DNA of 64,000 nt from Beverwykella pulmonaria (lineage: Eukaryota; Ascomycota; Dothideomycetes; Pleosporales; Melanommataceae): the NCBI GenBank assembly GCA_001599595.1, contig BCHH01000001.1, positions 2,993,561-3,057,560 on the forward strand, given 5' to 3'. The notes below the pieces were generated by a model. That model was not told the DNA's origin. It was given only the letters and a program-made list of their open reading frames with translations, and searched no databases. The position numbers and the translations under genes were made by a program. Shown here one piece after another: positions 23,449 through 36,291 of the stretch (within the stretch, counting starts at the first letter, position 1; each line of letters starts with the position of its first letter).

Positions 23449-24456
23449 TCAACACACCACGCTCGTAAAGGGTGCAGTTTCTTGTAGATCCTGTACGAGG
23501 GCATCTACGTTGTTCAGGTATCTCGCTAGCATGTGTTGCTTTTCTTCCTGGCTCCGGATGCTCTTCTTCGGCGCTCCTCCGCCGTCTTCTCCGCTGATGG
23601 TGCTGCTCCGCCTATCAAAGGCGCCGACCAGTTTGCTTGGACTCCGGTGCACTCCAGTATTTGGGGCGCTGGCTGCTGGAACAGGAGCTTCAGGCATCAG
23701 GTAAAAATACAAAAACTCGAGCACTTTTAACTTGACGCTCTGCGTCGTCTCGTCATCCTTGAACAAGCTCGTCACTGTCAGGAGCCCATCCATGTGCTCG
23801 AATGTGCGCGTGTTCTGTGGCGTGGCGAGAAGAGCTGTGACGAGGACGAGTAGGGCGGCTGATTGAATCGCGGGGCAGTTGTAGGGATCAAGAAGATCCA
23901 GGAGGAGGTTCATGTATACTTCGCGGCCGAAGATGGTGCGGGACGGAGGATGGAGGAGGAGCAGGCCTTGAAGGTTCGAGAGGGCAGACAGTATGAGGAG
24001 GTCGTTCTGGCCGTCTGATTCGTATTTGGTCAGCCATTGTTCGTATTGAGGCGATGGAGGAGCATTACCCTTACTGCTTGACATGCCCAAAAGTCGCTCA
24101 AGGCAGTCAGCTACTCGTGTGGACACTGCAACAGTCCAAGTCAGCTCGTGTTCGCGCGCTCCACTACTGTTGCGAGACGTACCATTCCACTCGAAGCCCT
24201 CTTGCAGCCTGAAGAACTCTCTAAAGGCGGGATCCTCACCCAATGCGCCCAGTTTCTTCGGTGTTTGTTGCTGCTGCTGCTCACCCAGATTTATTGCGGA
24301 CGCGTTTCGTCGGTGCGAAGGTGTAGATGGCTTTGATTTCCCGCCGGAAAGGCATATCTGCGCGAGCAAGCCCTCGATCTGGCGGAGCCCCTTGCGGATC
24401 TTCTGCGTGTCCTTGGACGCAATGTTGTCGAAAGCGAGGGTGAGCAGCGCCTCCAT
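23449..24456 (-). CDS. Cell division control protein 14, SIN component
   Basis: The ATG at 24456 opens a frame with no stop to 23449 (335 codons). An internal 57-nt segment (24182-24126) has a GTACGT donor, GCTGAC branch site and TTGCAG acceptor. It is a multiple of three without a stop, so I read it as an intron (exons 24456-24183, 24125-23449; 316 aa). Removing it joins EGFEWN directly to V-S-T-R-V, giving the compact family pattern. The armadillo-like helices include DNIASKDTQKIRKGLRQIEG, DLLILSALSNLQGLLLLHPP and LKVLEFLYFYLMPE. This is the fission-yeast Cdc14 family (a partner of the Sid1 kinase in the septation initiation network), not the Cdc14 phosphatase. Confidence 0.82.
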   Translation of the reverse strand: MEALLTLAFDNIASKDTQKIRKGLRQIEGLLAQICLSGGKSKPSTPSHRRNASAINLGEQQQQQTPKKLGALGEDPAFREFFRLQEGFEWNGTSRNSSGAREHELTWTVAVSTRVADCLERLLGMSSSKGNAPPSPQYEQWLTKYESDGQNDLLILSALSNLQGLLLLHPPSRTIFGREVYMNLLLDLLDPYNCPAIQSAALLVLVTALLATPQNTRTFEHMDGLLTVTSLFKDDETTQSVKLKVLEFLYFYLMPEAPVPAASAPNTGVHRSPSKLVGAFDRRSSTISGEDGGGAPKKSIRSQEEKQHMLARYLNNVDALVQDLQETAPFTSVVC

Positions 24457-25531
24457 CTCGGGACCAGCGAAGATGGGAGCACAGTAGAGAGTGTTTGGCG
24501 TTCAATGGATGCAGTTTAGATAGAGGTGAAGAGAGGGCGATCAGGAGAGGTTGAGTACGGCGGGTAAAGATGCAGGAGGAGGCAAGGGGAGAAGGAGTTG
24601 CATGCAGCTAAGCGTTGGAAATCGCGGAGAAGATGGCCAATTTTGCGATTTGTGGGCCTCATGAGGGGTCTTGGGCCTTCTGGAACCGATGTCGAGGGAA
24701 ATGAGCTGGTGACGACGGTAAACAGCGCTGTTGCCATGGTGAGCGCTCGGACCACATCCAACTCGAGCTAGCTTGGCGACGAGTACTTGGGAAATTCTTT
24801 CTTCAACGTCACCTCACCTCAACTGAGAATTTAAACAGTTTCCCGAGCCAATCGTGGTAGAGTACAGTCTGTTTCCACGTCAGAGGAGAATTGCAGGGGT
24901 GGTATTCAGATTCAGGCAGGGAACCATAAGATCAGCTTTACCCTACTAAATATTCTCCTCGGACGTGAAAACAGACAGCCCAGGATACAGATGCATATCC
25001 CTTTGCCTCCATCAAAGGTGGCGCATGGCTCGTATTGACTGGGAATCAACATAGGGGGGCGAGCGCGAAAGATACCTCGAATCCCAGCTCGTTCGACCTG
25101 GCTGTGGCTGTTCACCGGATCTTGGCGCAGCCTCGTATCATCCCCAGTTGACCTCACACCTGACATCACCCACTCCCTCACTGCGCACCTTCAACATCAC
25201 GAACAAGGCCGCAGTGCCAAAATCGAAGTGACGTGCTCTGTCTTCTCCGGGGCGAAGTAACAACTAGGCTGAAGATTCGGAAACGTTGACTGGCCAGCGG
25301 TGACTGCCTGTGTGCAAGCGTGGGAGCTGAGCCTCTGAGGCTACCCTTTAGGAGACGAGCCACCAATTTCCCTGAGCCGCGGCCTTGCTCCCATAACCTT
25401 CATATTTCAATCTGGTTGTATTAATCCCATGTCGCACACGCATCTCTCGCTTCCATCATTCTTATTAGTATTCGACATTTTGTGTAACTCCACGCTTCGT
25501 TGCCGCCCACGAGGCACCATAATCCTCAACC
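24457..25531. other. Divergent promoter region
   Basis: 1.1 kb lie between CDC14 (-) and the membrane/Cys-rich gene (+). Only short chance open frames are present. No repeats or RNA genes were seen. Confidence 0.45.
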
Positions 25532-27603
25532 ATGCAAAGGGTCAAAAAGATGCTCAAGGGTAAACTCGTCCGAACGTAGCATTACCAAAAGTTTTGGCCT
25601 CGAGCCGCTAACAAATACAGATCATGGTGAAGGCATACCGGTTGGCATTCTTCGCTTCATTGTATTGGTGCCTTTTGGCATCTACAGCGCCATCGCCAAC
25701 AACCATTGGAATGTCATCAAGAACCATCCAGAGCTTCACTCTGGTTTCTACGGCTTCGCAGTAGTCAATGGAGAAAAATTCGCTAACAAATGGGTGAGTT
25801 GGTGTACTTTGTTTTTTATTGCCAAGCTTCGGCCATGTCCGTACATCTTCCCAGTTCCTGAATTTCACGTTCTTAGATCGCCAGTCTGTAACGTGGAATA
25901 TTTTCAATGACTTGCTTGTCTATACCTCCGGAATAGTGCGTGAAGCAAGATGGTCGATCTTGTCCTACGCTGCTCCCTTACCCCTTCCAGAACGCAATAT
26001 TAGCGGCGGCATTGTGATAGCGTCCGCAATATTTCTCTTTATACCAACTTGACCCATCCCTTAGAGTTTTCTACGAATACCGCAAGACTAATTCCTCCAG
26101 GCTAAATTCGGCGTCTACTGGACCGTCGCCGTCTGGTTCCCCGCGATAGTTGTCCCTGCTCCCTTCTCTCTCATTTTCGGAATAGTCGACACTGCAATGG
26201 CGGTCCTTCTGTCTCTCTCCACCCACATGCAAACGCAATACAGCCCGCATAACATCGACAAGTGCGGCGGCACGGGAGCCCACGACTGGATGCTGCCCCC
26301 AGGCGCCAACGAATCCTTCTTCGATGCCTCCGCCCGTCTCAACGCCACGGCCACTAACTCCTTCCAAATGTGCAAGAGCTATGTCGTGGAATGGCAGTAC
26401 GGGATTGTGATCTCATTCTTTTACTGCCTCATCGCTCTCACCAACTTCCTGGTTTGTTTATATGCGCTTGTATATCAGTATGGGGAGACGAAGAGACGGA
26501 ATAAGAGTTTTGGGAAGTGGTTGCTTAATGCGGCGATTGTATTTCCGAAACTCATATGCGTTGCTTTTGTTGCATCCCTATACTACATCCCCGTTATTTT
26601 ATTCCGCTGTCTCCCTCAGAGCGTCAAGGCCCGGACGCGGTACGCGCGGCGGTACACAGTTAAGACTGGATTGGCTGCCACGCATAGGGGTGAAGTCCAG
26701 TTACAAAAACTGAAAAAGATGACGATGAAGAAGAACAATACAGGGAAGAGATACCAAGGAGGCGTAGAAGGAGAACCAGCAAGCCTTGCAGACTTTTTAG
26801 GCATCTACGACATGCTCATGCTTGTTGTGTCAAACCTACACTACGCCGACATCGTCAACCTGAGCCTCGCTTCCAAGAGCGTCCGAGAATCCGTGCTCCC
26901 CGCAGAAGACTACAATCGCCGTCTAACCCACTTTCGGATGTACACATGCGACGGCGATTCAAAAGCGCAGTGCTGGGTATGCTCGAATCAGATCTGCAGC
27001 GTAAGTACTACCGATGCCCCCCCCTCCCCGCGAGTGCTTCACTTCCTTCTGTTCTCTCTTCACAAACCTCCATTCACCTCACAAGAAAATACAAAGTAAC
27101 AAAGGCCGATTGGTTAGTCATGTACACACAAGCAGACGATCCGCCGAACAACGCCGTACCACCACCTCGACAAATGCACTCCATACTGCACGCCCTGCTA
27201 CAAGACATGGACACGCACGCAACCCGCCAGCCGCACCGACCCGCCAATCTGCACCTGCGCGCCCGTCACAGCAAGCCCGAATATCTTCCAGCGGCTCTGG
27301 AATAGCAGTGAATTTTACTCTAGTAGACAAGATCGGCTGTTAGGTGTGTCAAGGTCGGTGTGTAGACAGTGCGCATTTTTAACGGAGAAGGAGGTGTTGG
27401 AGGTGAGGAGGAAGAGGACGGAGGTGGAGTTGAGGAGGGAAAAAGAAGACGGATGTGGCAAGTGTAGGGGACAGTTGGGCCGAGGACCGCGGTGGTGGGT
27501 TTGCGAGTCTTGCAAACTTGAATGTACGGCGTTTTGTCACAGGGCCTGGGGGAAGAAGGGGAAGGAGATGGAGAGTCCGGTTATTGGAGAGGAGGCGGTC
27601 TGA
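25532..27603 (+). CDS. Multi-pass membrane protein with F-box-like segment and Cys-rich tail
   Basis: Four exons (25532-25559, 25621-25793, 26101-27000, 27118-27603) give 528 aa in phase. The first exon is only 28 nt (MQRVKKMLK). Four hydrophobic segments lie within about residues 15-215 (for example IVLVPFGIYSAI, WFPAIVVPAPFSLIFG, GIVISFFYCLIALTNFLVCL). Around residue 300 a segment LHYADIVNLSLASKSVRESV resembles the core of an F-box. The C-terminus carries CxxC pairs: CWVCSNQICSSC, KCTPYCTPC, CTC, CRQC, CGKC, CESC. These suggest a zinc-binding module. The role is unknown; the F-box resemblance is weak. The second intron is 307 nt and could hide an alternative exon. Confidence 0.65.
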
Positions 27604-28107
27604 GGGAGGGGATTTAGGACGGCGAAGGATTAGGAGTCTTGCATAGGCGGCGTTTTTGATTTGGGTTGTGAGGCGGTGGTTGCATAGCGTGTCTCTTACG
27701 AATCGTCCGGCGTTCCTAGCATTGGCGTACATAGCTTCGGATTCAAGTTGATATTTTTAGAGCAGTATATAAGGGAGTTGGTACACCTGGGCAAAACAGG
27801 CCAACTAAATAGGATACGTTGTTAAGGTCTGTAAGCTGATACATGGGCCTTGTCCTGCCACCGCAGCTGTCATCCTCGTAGCTTTCTATCGCTGCAAGTA
27901 AATGTCAGGATCTTCCTCGTGGATGAACCCACGCAAATCATGGCAAACATGCCTCTTCTCATACAAGAGTGTACATGCTCCCAACTCAGCTCGCAAGTCA
28001 GAAACCGGCACAAAGGCCGTCAACGCCGAACTCCTCCCCCATTTTTACCAGTAAAACGACCTCACCCGTCCGCGCAAACAGAAACTGCAGCCTCCCGACC
28101 TTCCCTC
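27604..28107. other. Tail-to-tail spacer
   Basis: 3' regions of the membrane/Cys-rich gene and NHP2. No gene or repeat was seen. Confidence 0.5.
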
Positions 28108-28927
28108 TCACTTCTTCACACCCTTACTCGCCTTTCCCACCAGCTTGACTAACTCCCCAAACGCCTCCTCAAACTCCTTGACATCCTCCTCCTTGACCTC
28201 TTTCGCTTTCTTGCTGATCCTCTCCCTGCTGACCATGACGACGCTAGTAGGTCTCTTGGTCGCGCTCGCCTCGCCCAGCTCCGCCCGAGACCGCACGTAG
28301 ATGTACGGGATGTTGTGGTCCTCGCAGAGAACAGGGATGTGCGAGATGACATCCATGGGCGAGATGTCGGCGGCGATGATGGTGATTGCGGAAGGGTTGG
28401 CGCTGCCGGAGGAGGAAGGACCAGTGATGGCGGATTTGCGCAAAGCTTTGACGACTTCTTTTACGCCGCGGCGGAGGGTCTTCGTTTTGGCGGCTGGGGA
28501 AATTCAATGTTAGCATCAAGTAGTGGTATGTGAAGGGCGTGCGCGGGGGCTTTCGAAAATCTGGACAATTGGAAGGGGAGGCATCAGACGGCATAATCAA
28601 ACGCAGAAAATACTTACACCTCTTAACCGTCCTCAAAATCTTCTTAACATCCTTCTGGTCATCGGCAAGCGGAAACGCAAACGGCACCAGCGCGCCCAAC
28701 GGAGCTACCTCCCCACCCTCCTCCACAACCACATTCCCGTCCACGACATTGACCAGGCTATCCTCAGGTGCCTTCTCGAGCTCCGCCTCCAGCGCCTCGG
28801 CAATCTTGCTCTTCTTCTCCTTCTTCTCCTTCTTCGTCTTCACAACGCCGTTGTCGGCTTCGGTACGTTTTTCCTTCTTCTCTTTCTTGTCCTTCTTCGC
28901 CTTCTTTTCGGTTGCGTCTTTGCCCAT
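28108..28927 (-). CDS. NHP2: H/ACA ribonucleoprotein core protein NHP2
   Basis: Two exons (28927-28618, 28493-28108) encode 231 aa with a 124-nt intron. The first 45 residues are a Lys/Glu-rich charged tail (repeated KKEKKEK). After the intron comes the L7Ae/NHP2 RNA-binding fold, with KTLRRGVKEVVKALRKS followed by ITIIAADISPMDVISHIPVL and CEDHNIPYIYVRSRAELG. NHP2 binds the kink-turn-like region of H/ACA guide RNAs and works with Cbf5, Gar1 and Nop10 in pseudouridylation of rRNA in the nucleolus. The domain is complete. The long N-terminal tail is an extension compared with yeast, as commonly seen in filamentous fungi. Confidence 0.9.
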
Positions 28928-29970
28928 AGTGAATTAAATGGTAAGGATATGTGCTGGGGACTGATTTGAGGATAATTCAGTGGGTGCGTGTGGGAAAGGA
29001 GCTGTGGGTGTTCGCGAGCTTCTCAAAATCACCGGGGAAGCTCTGGACGAACTTTTCGAAATTTCGTTGCATTTTCGGGCCTTGGCAGGCTAGTCCGCTT
29101 TAGTCACAGCGCATCCCTGTCCTGGTACTTTGGGTGTGAGAACATTATGGGAAACACCTGGCCAGTCGTGATCAATCTCACGGTGTTTGGTATCAAAATA
29201 AAATCTTTGAGTCAAAATCTAGAAGAGCCAACTTAAAATGCTGCTCAGTCACTTACGATCCTTTCGTAATCCATCATCCTGAGGAAATCAAATTTTCACT
29301 TTCACAGCATTTAGATTCACAAGCACACCAATAGAGCAGATTTGTACCAGAAGACAAAGCCTATTTATACACAACTATTTTGGAAGCAACCTACGCCCAC
29401 GCAATTTCTCCCATATTCTACCCCCCTCGGCACTAGCCATTTCTCCGTCGCTTCAAAGACAAATGAAACCAGATACTGTGGTATATGCAGAAGGAGATTA
29501 ATCCAATATTCGACCGAGCCAACAAATGAAACAAAACAGGACAGAATCAAATATTAGGGAATGCGACAAGCTATTTGTTTGTCGCAGAACCGGGACAAAA
29601 CAATGGGGCCAGCCACTACGAAACATTCCAGCAAAGCGTGAGGGTATGTGAGAGAGACGGAAGGATATTAGTGTGGCCCCAAGACCGGAGAGTAGACAGA
29701 GCCTGAGCCCACGTGTGTATAGAAATCAGACGATACCCACCCAGTTCGCCGTTATCTCGGTAGTACTAGGAAAGACAAGACAAATAGGAGAGGAATTACT
29801 GCACCCAAGATGCAACAACAAGGGTAATACCAAACTCCGAGCCACGCTCCCGCATGCAGAGAGATGACAAGAGAAGGAAAGGTTGGTCCAGTCTAGTTGT
29901 ACGGCGAGTGAGAATGCGGGAGTAAGAAGATGTCATCAAAGTCGTTAAAAAGCATTAGTGCGGCAAAGTT
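28928..29970. other. Spacer upstream of NHP2
   Basis: The promoter of NHP2 (-) lies on one side and the 3' region of the C2H2 factor gene (-) on the other. It is AT-richer than its surroundings. No gene, RNA or repeat was seen. Confidence 0.45.
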
Positions 29971-32622
29971 TTAGTATGCCACTTGCATCTCCAATACTTG
30001 AACACCGCCAGTGGCCATTGAAGGAGTGGCGGAGCCTGAACGAGATGACATGGCATCTTCGTAACCGACGAGGGCCTGGGAATGAAGCTTGAAGGCTTCG
30101 CCCATGAGCTTGGTAATGCTGGAAATATATTAGCTTTGATCGATATCAGGACATAGAGCAACACATACCCCCATACCACGACCTCGTCAAGCATGCTTCC
30201 CCAAAGTCTCGCTACAGTGGAGCTCAGTTTCGCACCATAGATATCTACAGAGTCGTCGTCGAACAGGTTTCGCAATTTGTTGTACATGGCTAGCTCTTCC
30301 TCTGTGGCCGGTTCCTCGTCGTGTTCCAGTCTATAGAGCCAGAGCGTGAGAATGACCATCAAGTCCATGCCGCAGAGAGGATGCTCTATACTCCAGTTCG
30401 TAGCTGAAGTCCGTGCAACCCAACGAATGCCTTGCACTGCTGCCACTTCAATGCAATCAAAGCATTCCTGGATGACCTTGATCATTTCCTGTGATCGTTG
30501 GACCTTGTCCCGGGCATTGGTCATTGCGGCTGCAACCTCATAGGAGTCGTGGTAGCGAAGTGCTTCTTGGACTGACTTCAAATCCACCACAAGACGTGTT
30601 CTAGTATTCCGGTATAGGGCCATGGCGTTGAAAATGAGAGGGTGGCCTTTGTGTGGTGCACTGAGTTGCACCACGACTGTCTCAGGCTCACACAGCTCGA
30701 GTGACTTCTCCCAGGTCTCAAGCGCGAGCCTGAGTTTGTACTCAGTTACGACATCTTGGAGGGCCTCAGGGCTTCGCTTGTGATACCAGACCTCGAGGAA
30801 TAGAGCATTGATCATGACGCGGGTTGCGAATGCGCTATAGCGTGCAGGATCGCCTTGGAAAAGGTTGTCGTGCGCTTGACGGAAGGTAATGATCTTGGAC
30901 GCAGCGACGCTTTCACGCCATGTTTCATCATCAGACACCTCCATGGTCCAAAGAGACTCGGATGAGGGGAGTTCAAGCGTATCGAACTCGTTGAAACCCA
31001 TTGCAGGTGTGTGGTTGTACGTTAATGTCAGGAGACCAAAGAAGATGTAAACAGCGTAGTAAGTTCGTCGACACTGCTCATCCAGGGCCCACTCCTCATG
31101 GCTTGGTTGTGCGCCTTCTCGGGCTTCTGAGCGAAGCTTGAGCTCGTAGCGGTTTCCCGCGACCATGTTAGCCAATAGACTCTTGATCGAGCATGCCCAT
31201 TCAAGACCCTTGGGATCGCCGCTCCAGCTAGCGAAAACCATATTCAACAAGGTACTCTGCATTGTCCACAGCGGGCACTTTCGAGAGCTGAAGTTCTCCT
31301 TGTTCTGCAGAAACTGATTGACGAGAACCTTCGAGCCGATATGAAGCATGTAAGCCTGATCCTGGTCGAAGATATATAGAGCGCCAATCGAGAGGACAGC
31401 AAGTAGCAGCGGCGCCGCCACTTCAGTTGGTTGAAACGTGGCTGGGTGCAGGAACGGCAAGTGATGATGGAATAGATCGAAGTAGGTCTTCAACAGCCTA
31501 TTTAATGTGTTCAAGCTAGGCAAGTGGAAGGTGTCGAGCAGTGCGTTCTCGGTGTCAGCGTGCCTAATGTTTTCGTAAATCTTAGCACACTCTTCCTCCG
31601 ATTCGACCTGAGGTGCCTTGGTCATGGTCAAAGCCTGACTCGGACCAGGGGAACGGCGGTAGTCAACGGGTGATACAGGACCTAGCATGGAAGGGTAGGG
31701 TGAGAGGGCCCCAGGCGTTCCAAGACCGGATACAGGCACTGAGCTGTTCATCGATTGAAACGAGGGCGGAAGGGCTTCATTCCCTGACATGGTACGTTCC
31801 ATAATTGGCGGCAACTGATGCGGATGAGAGCTCAGGGCACTAGCACTGTTGAAGCCAGGGTGTGATTCTTGCCCACCGACCATGGAGTGCGACTTGGACT
31901 CGTTGACCATGGAGTCGCCCCAGGGCATCTGCGGCAGCGACATTTGCCCAGGCGCTGTGTATGCCACCGATGGCTCCATGAGCGATGGCCCGTTGGATGA
32001 CATGATGGTGTCCTGAGCCTCGGTGGCGATCTCGGGCTCCTGGCTCGCCATTGCCTTGTGGTGAAAGTCGGTCATCAGCATCGCGGCCGTCTCGATGTCG
32101 ACCATTTCATCGTTGGCGGCCTCAATCTGCTCGAGCGTGGCTGTGTCGTTGGCCAGCGACGCCTTGGAGGGGCCGGGTAGCGCGACTTCAGGCGCCTTCG
32201 TAGCTGTGCGGCGCTTGACCTCGCTGTGCAGCGGGATGCCGCCATCCTTCGCGTGGACGGTGCGGTCGTGTCGCAGCAGGAGATCGCGGCGCACGAAGGT
32301 GCTGCGACATTTGAGACATTTGAAGGGACGTTCTTTGGTGTCTGTTGATGAGGGGTAGTTAGCAAAACTGTGTCTGTCTTCCCCGCAGCGCGCCTCGCGA
32401 CGGCCGGCCGCCCGCATCAACAAAGCTCCATCACAGGGAGCTCCATCGCGGGGCAGCATAAACACTCGACTTACGTGATCTTTCGTGACGGCTGCGATGC
32501 TCGCTCCTGCTGAAGGCGCGGTTGCAGAACTGGCACTTGTACTTCTTCTCAGGTGCGGCGCCCGTTTTGCGTGTCGCAGCGGGCGTGGAGTTGGCGACGA
32601 GCGTCATGTCGGCAGAGGGCAT
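29971..32622 (-). CDS. C2H2 zinc-finger transcription factor with fungal_trans domain
   Basis: Three exons (32622-32475, 32341-30169, 30118-29971) encode 822 aa. Two C2H2 fingers are split by the first intron: CQFCNRAFSRSEHRSRH, then H-T-K-E-R-P-F linker, then CLKCRSTFVRRDLLLRH. A Ser/Pro/Met-rich region (about 115-300) follows, then a fungal-specific transcription factor domain (about 320-600: NRLLKTYFDLFHHHLPFLHP). Splicing out the last 50-nt intron replaces a read-through tail with a new end, giving VVWGITKLMGEAFKLHSQ. This domain pair occurs in AmdX-like regulators. Targets are unknown. The 135-nt first intron is longer than most here. Confidence 0.85.
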
Positions 32623-35600
32623 GTGCGGTGTGTTGGTCTACTGTTGTCTCGGGCCTTGGAGGTAGAGGTGTCTTGCCGGCCGAGCGCGCGTGGGCGTTAA
32701 ATTGGTGATGGTTGGGCGAGGTGTGTAGGTGTCTCTTTCATTCCGCGTAATCGAACGGTGCATACAGGAGAAACACCGGGAGGGCCGGTGAAAAGACGAC
32801 TTGGGGCGGGCGACGAGGCCTGGGGGCGTATAAGCGCGATGGAAGTAATGGGGAGGTGGATAGAGGGGGGGTTGAGATGGATGAGAGAGAACGGCGGCGA
32901 CGGAGACACTTTTGTTCGGCAGCGGATAGGAGAGAAGGGCGAGGGGCATTCACTGGCGGGTACCCACTGGCGGGCACCTACTGGCGGGCAAGTCATCTTG
33001 GCCCTAGCATCCCACTCGTGGCTGGGCCAACTATGGGCGGACCGCCGCCTGCGCCGCGCCTACAGCCCCTCCGAGCTGGTATTATTTATTGTTTCGGTGC
33101 TGACTGCGATGCCTCACTTCAATAATATCCAGTGCTCTCAGTTTTTGCGCAGCGTTTGCGGCTCTCATGCCAGGAGTCCCTGTGAACTGTATATGAGGGC
33201 ACACACAACGCACAAAATTCCCGTTTCCGCGTCTGCTACAGCACCTGACTGCGATTGCAACATGGCAACGCCTCATCCAACCATTATTTCTTCTAGGCTA
33301 TAGGTACTTACTGTACGTATTGCCCTTGTGGGGAGCTTCGAAGAGCACTACATGCTACCACGCCCAAGAAGAAGAATACAGTTGTTAAAAGGCGTACTGG
33401 TGGATACAAGAAGATTTAGTATCGCAAATGTAACCCTCTTACCCTCTGTCTGAATTCTGGCGATTCTGCTCAGATGTGGGAGCACGCAGAACGGCAGTGT
33501 CTCTTCCAAGGATTTTGTGCGCTTGGTGCGACCGTGCCGTCAAAGCAGCGCCTTTCCTCAACAGCCGTCGCACAGCGTCGAAGAAAGAGCGGTATGAGTT
33601 ATCTTTCTGGTTTTCCCCTTGAAGGCGTAGTGTTATCTACTTTGCCAGCTCCCAGATGCAGAGACATTCACACCGCCTCCCGACGTCGTTGCATCCCGCC
33701 ATAACTTAACTTACTGACGCAGCACGTCTTGAAAAAGAAAATGACCTCGGAGGAGTCTGGAGGGGTGGTGTGGCTCACGCTTTGTTCCCCCACCAGCCCA
33801 CTTCATGACGCGGGACTTGAAAAGGGGCACACACACTCTCTCTCACACCATGACCCCAGGAGAAACCTTCAACAAATCTTACCAGCGACGATGCGACCAT
33901 GTGTAATTAATTTTACGCCGCTGGGACGATCTCCGGCTTCATCACTCGTTCCTGGCACAGCGCATCCGCACTAGCGGGATCACTTCCCCGGACCCACCGA
34001 CTGATTTAGTATCGTCGTCCACCGCCAGCTGCATGAGGCAGAGCAGCCTCGTCCGAATTGTTACCGTGCGAGGCCTGCCCAGTGCCAGAGCATGAGGGGC
34101 ACGTTTCTCACTGTGTATTGCATCACGTCTCCAACGATGGTGGGACAACAACCACTAACACTGTTCACTCTTGAATGAATGCGCCGGCCAGCCTTGCTCG
34201 TGCGTGCCTAGTCAGCAATTTGGCGGGCCTGTTGTTATGCCCCGCCACTACTCCAGGGATAGATGGCGGAATGTCTTTTGATCCCTACGAATCGCATGGC
34301 AAGCGGGAAAACTACTGCAAGAGTAAACGACACCGGGCCAAGCGCTGTCAATGTCGGTAGAATCAATCATCCCTCGTCCTCTCTTCGCACACCGCTCGAC
34401 GAGCAATTGGAACGACTGTTTTTTGCGACTCGCAACCCCTCCTCCAACTTGGCCACTATCAGGGAGGGGAGTTCCTTTTGCGTCAGACCCCCGCGCTAGG
34501 GCGCTTCTCGTAATGCTCTAGAAGAATGGGCCGTGTTTCAGATGAGGCCTGTTCGCTGGGGACGGATCGCTGCCGCATGCCGAGGATCTGGGAAGAAGCT
34601 CCTGAGATGGCAGGTGGTTAAGATACCACGGTTGCTGTAAAAGATTGGTCAGACATGCCAAACAGTAACCTATGATGCTCTTTGCAAGATGCGATAGAGG
34701 GTGTAGCGCTACATGAATCTTTTGGGTTTTGCCAGAATTGCGTCTGTGGGCCGAAGACTTGTCACTGAATCGCATCGCAGGCGGAAAAAACTGGGCATCT
34801 GTTTGACGCCACCGTCAGAGGAGTTACCCGTCCGCTTCCACGCGAGAGTTTATGCGGGTTTTGGTATAGTGTCACGGGCTCTTTCTTGTATTGTGTTTCT
34901 TTGCCTTGTCCACCAGCGCTTTGGAAAGTTAAACTTACGAAGGCCTTGCTGAATCGCAAGATATCGAACCACATCAGGTTCTAAGACTAGGGCTTCTGTA
35001 TTATAACGTCTCCGCGCTGACATCGCAACGGCGGAGCTGATAGTTTCCGGTCGTACGACCTTTGCGAAGTGTCACAAGGGACCTGCATGGTTCCATAGAG
35101 TCGCGGAGTCCTCGAAGAAAGCCCTAGATCGCATTCAAGGAATTCCATTTGCAGAAATCACAGAGCCAAGCAGTTTCGGGAAGATAACGCAACTTTTGGA
35201 TGTCTTGCGTCTTGGAAACGTGTCCCGTCTAAATGATGAACTGCAAGAGTGCTTTTTGAGCACACAATGGAATTTGGTAGGACTATACTTTCCTCCTATG
35301 GTCAGAACTCCTCAGATGTCTTCCTGGAGATGATGGAACGCTGGATCCTAGCGACGCTCGGCATCACACCTTTCACGAGTCGAGGCGCACAGTGAGGTGA
35401 TGTGGGGTCGGGGTTGAAAGGTCAACCCAGCCCAGCTCCATCAGCCGCGTTTGTTGGTCTATGACATGCCCGGCATTCCTTTGACAGCCCAGGCACCTCA
35501 AACAGCAATCGGCGTCGGGAATGGCATGCGTTTACAAAGGTGACTATGGCAAACGCGGCAGTGCTTAGGAGGGCTTGGTTAGTGTCTTTGTCTGGCTGAA

Positions 35601-36291
35601 TCTGCTTAACTGTCCACCCAGTTGGCCTCCTAAGCAGTCCGCTCGCAGGTGGCAGCTTGGAGTTGAATACCAAAATACACACAGCAGGCCTCACATAATA
35701 TACAAGTACGAGCCAGTGTGTTACTCAAGACAGACGGACTCCGTTAATGCCACTCTCGATATTACGCAGGATGCTCCGGTCTTGACACACACTGCCCCGA
35801 GCGTCAAAGCCTGGGGCTGACTTTACCCAGGTCACGTGCGCCTCAGGCGGTTCTCCACGCGCAGCGGGCTTCCGGCCTGCGTCCTACAACCTCCATATCC
35901 CGTCTGCTCGCGAGTCCTCGTTGCCGCTCTCATTCACCCTCGCTTTTCATCACTCTTCCAGTTTCTGCTCTGCGACCCGATTCGTCGTCCTGCACCCCAC
36001 AGGCGCGAATGTGAGAGTTCTAATTCGTATTCAGCGCCCCGGCGGTGCCACACCTCAGCCCAATTGCATCCCTCCTTCGCACCAAACCCAACCCTGACCA
36101 TAATAAGCGGCCACATCCCAATACCGGGGGCCATAGCGTTGTAGGGTCAGCGATTACAGTCCGACTGCTTCTGCCTGCATCTCTCGGGGGCAGCTGCGGA
36201 GGGGAAGACCATAGTCAAAGACCCAGCCCGCTTCCCTCGATCTTTGCACCGCGCTGCGACGAGCGCGCCCTCCAACCTTCGAACCTTCATC
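32623..36291. other. 3.7 kb divergent intergenic region
   Basis: This lies between the start of the transcription factor (-) and of Cdc25 (+). It contains a three-copy 14-bp tandem repeat (32951-32992). The open frames (for example 32758-33303 +) are GC-rich chance frames without domains. A gene-length space of this size often means complex regulation or an unannotated RNA, but neither is shown. Confidence 0.45.
32951..32992. repeat. Three tandem copies of a 14-bp unit
   Basis: The unit is YACTGGCGGGYAMS, repeated at 32951, 32965 and 32979 with one to three differences. It lies about 330 bp upstream of the transcription factor start, so it could be a cluster of binding sites for one factor. 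Confidence 0.75.

Noticed and set aside
32758..33303. 181-codon frame on the plus strand
   Set aside because: GC-rich DNA opposite the transcription factor promoter; composition unlike neighbouring proteins.
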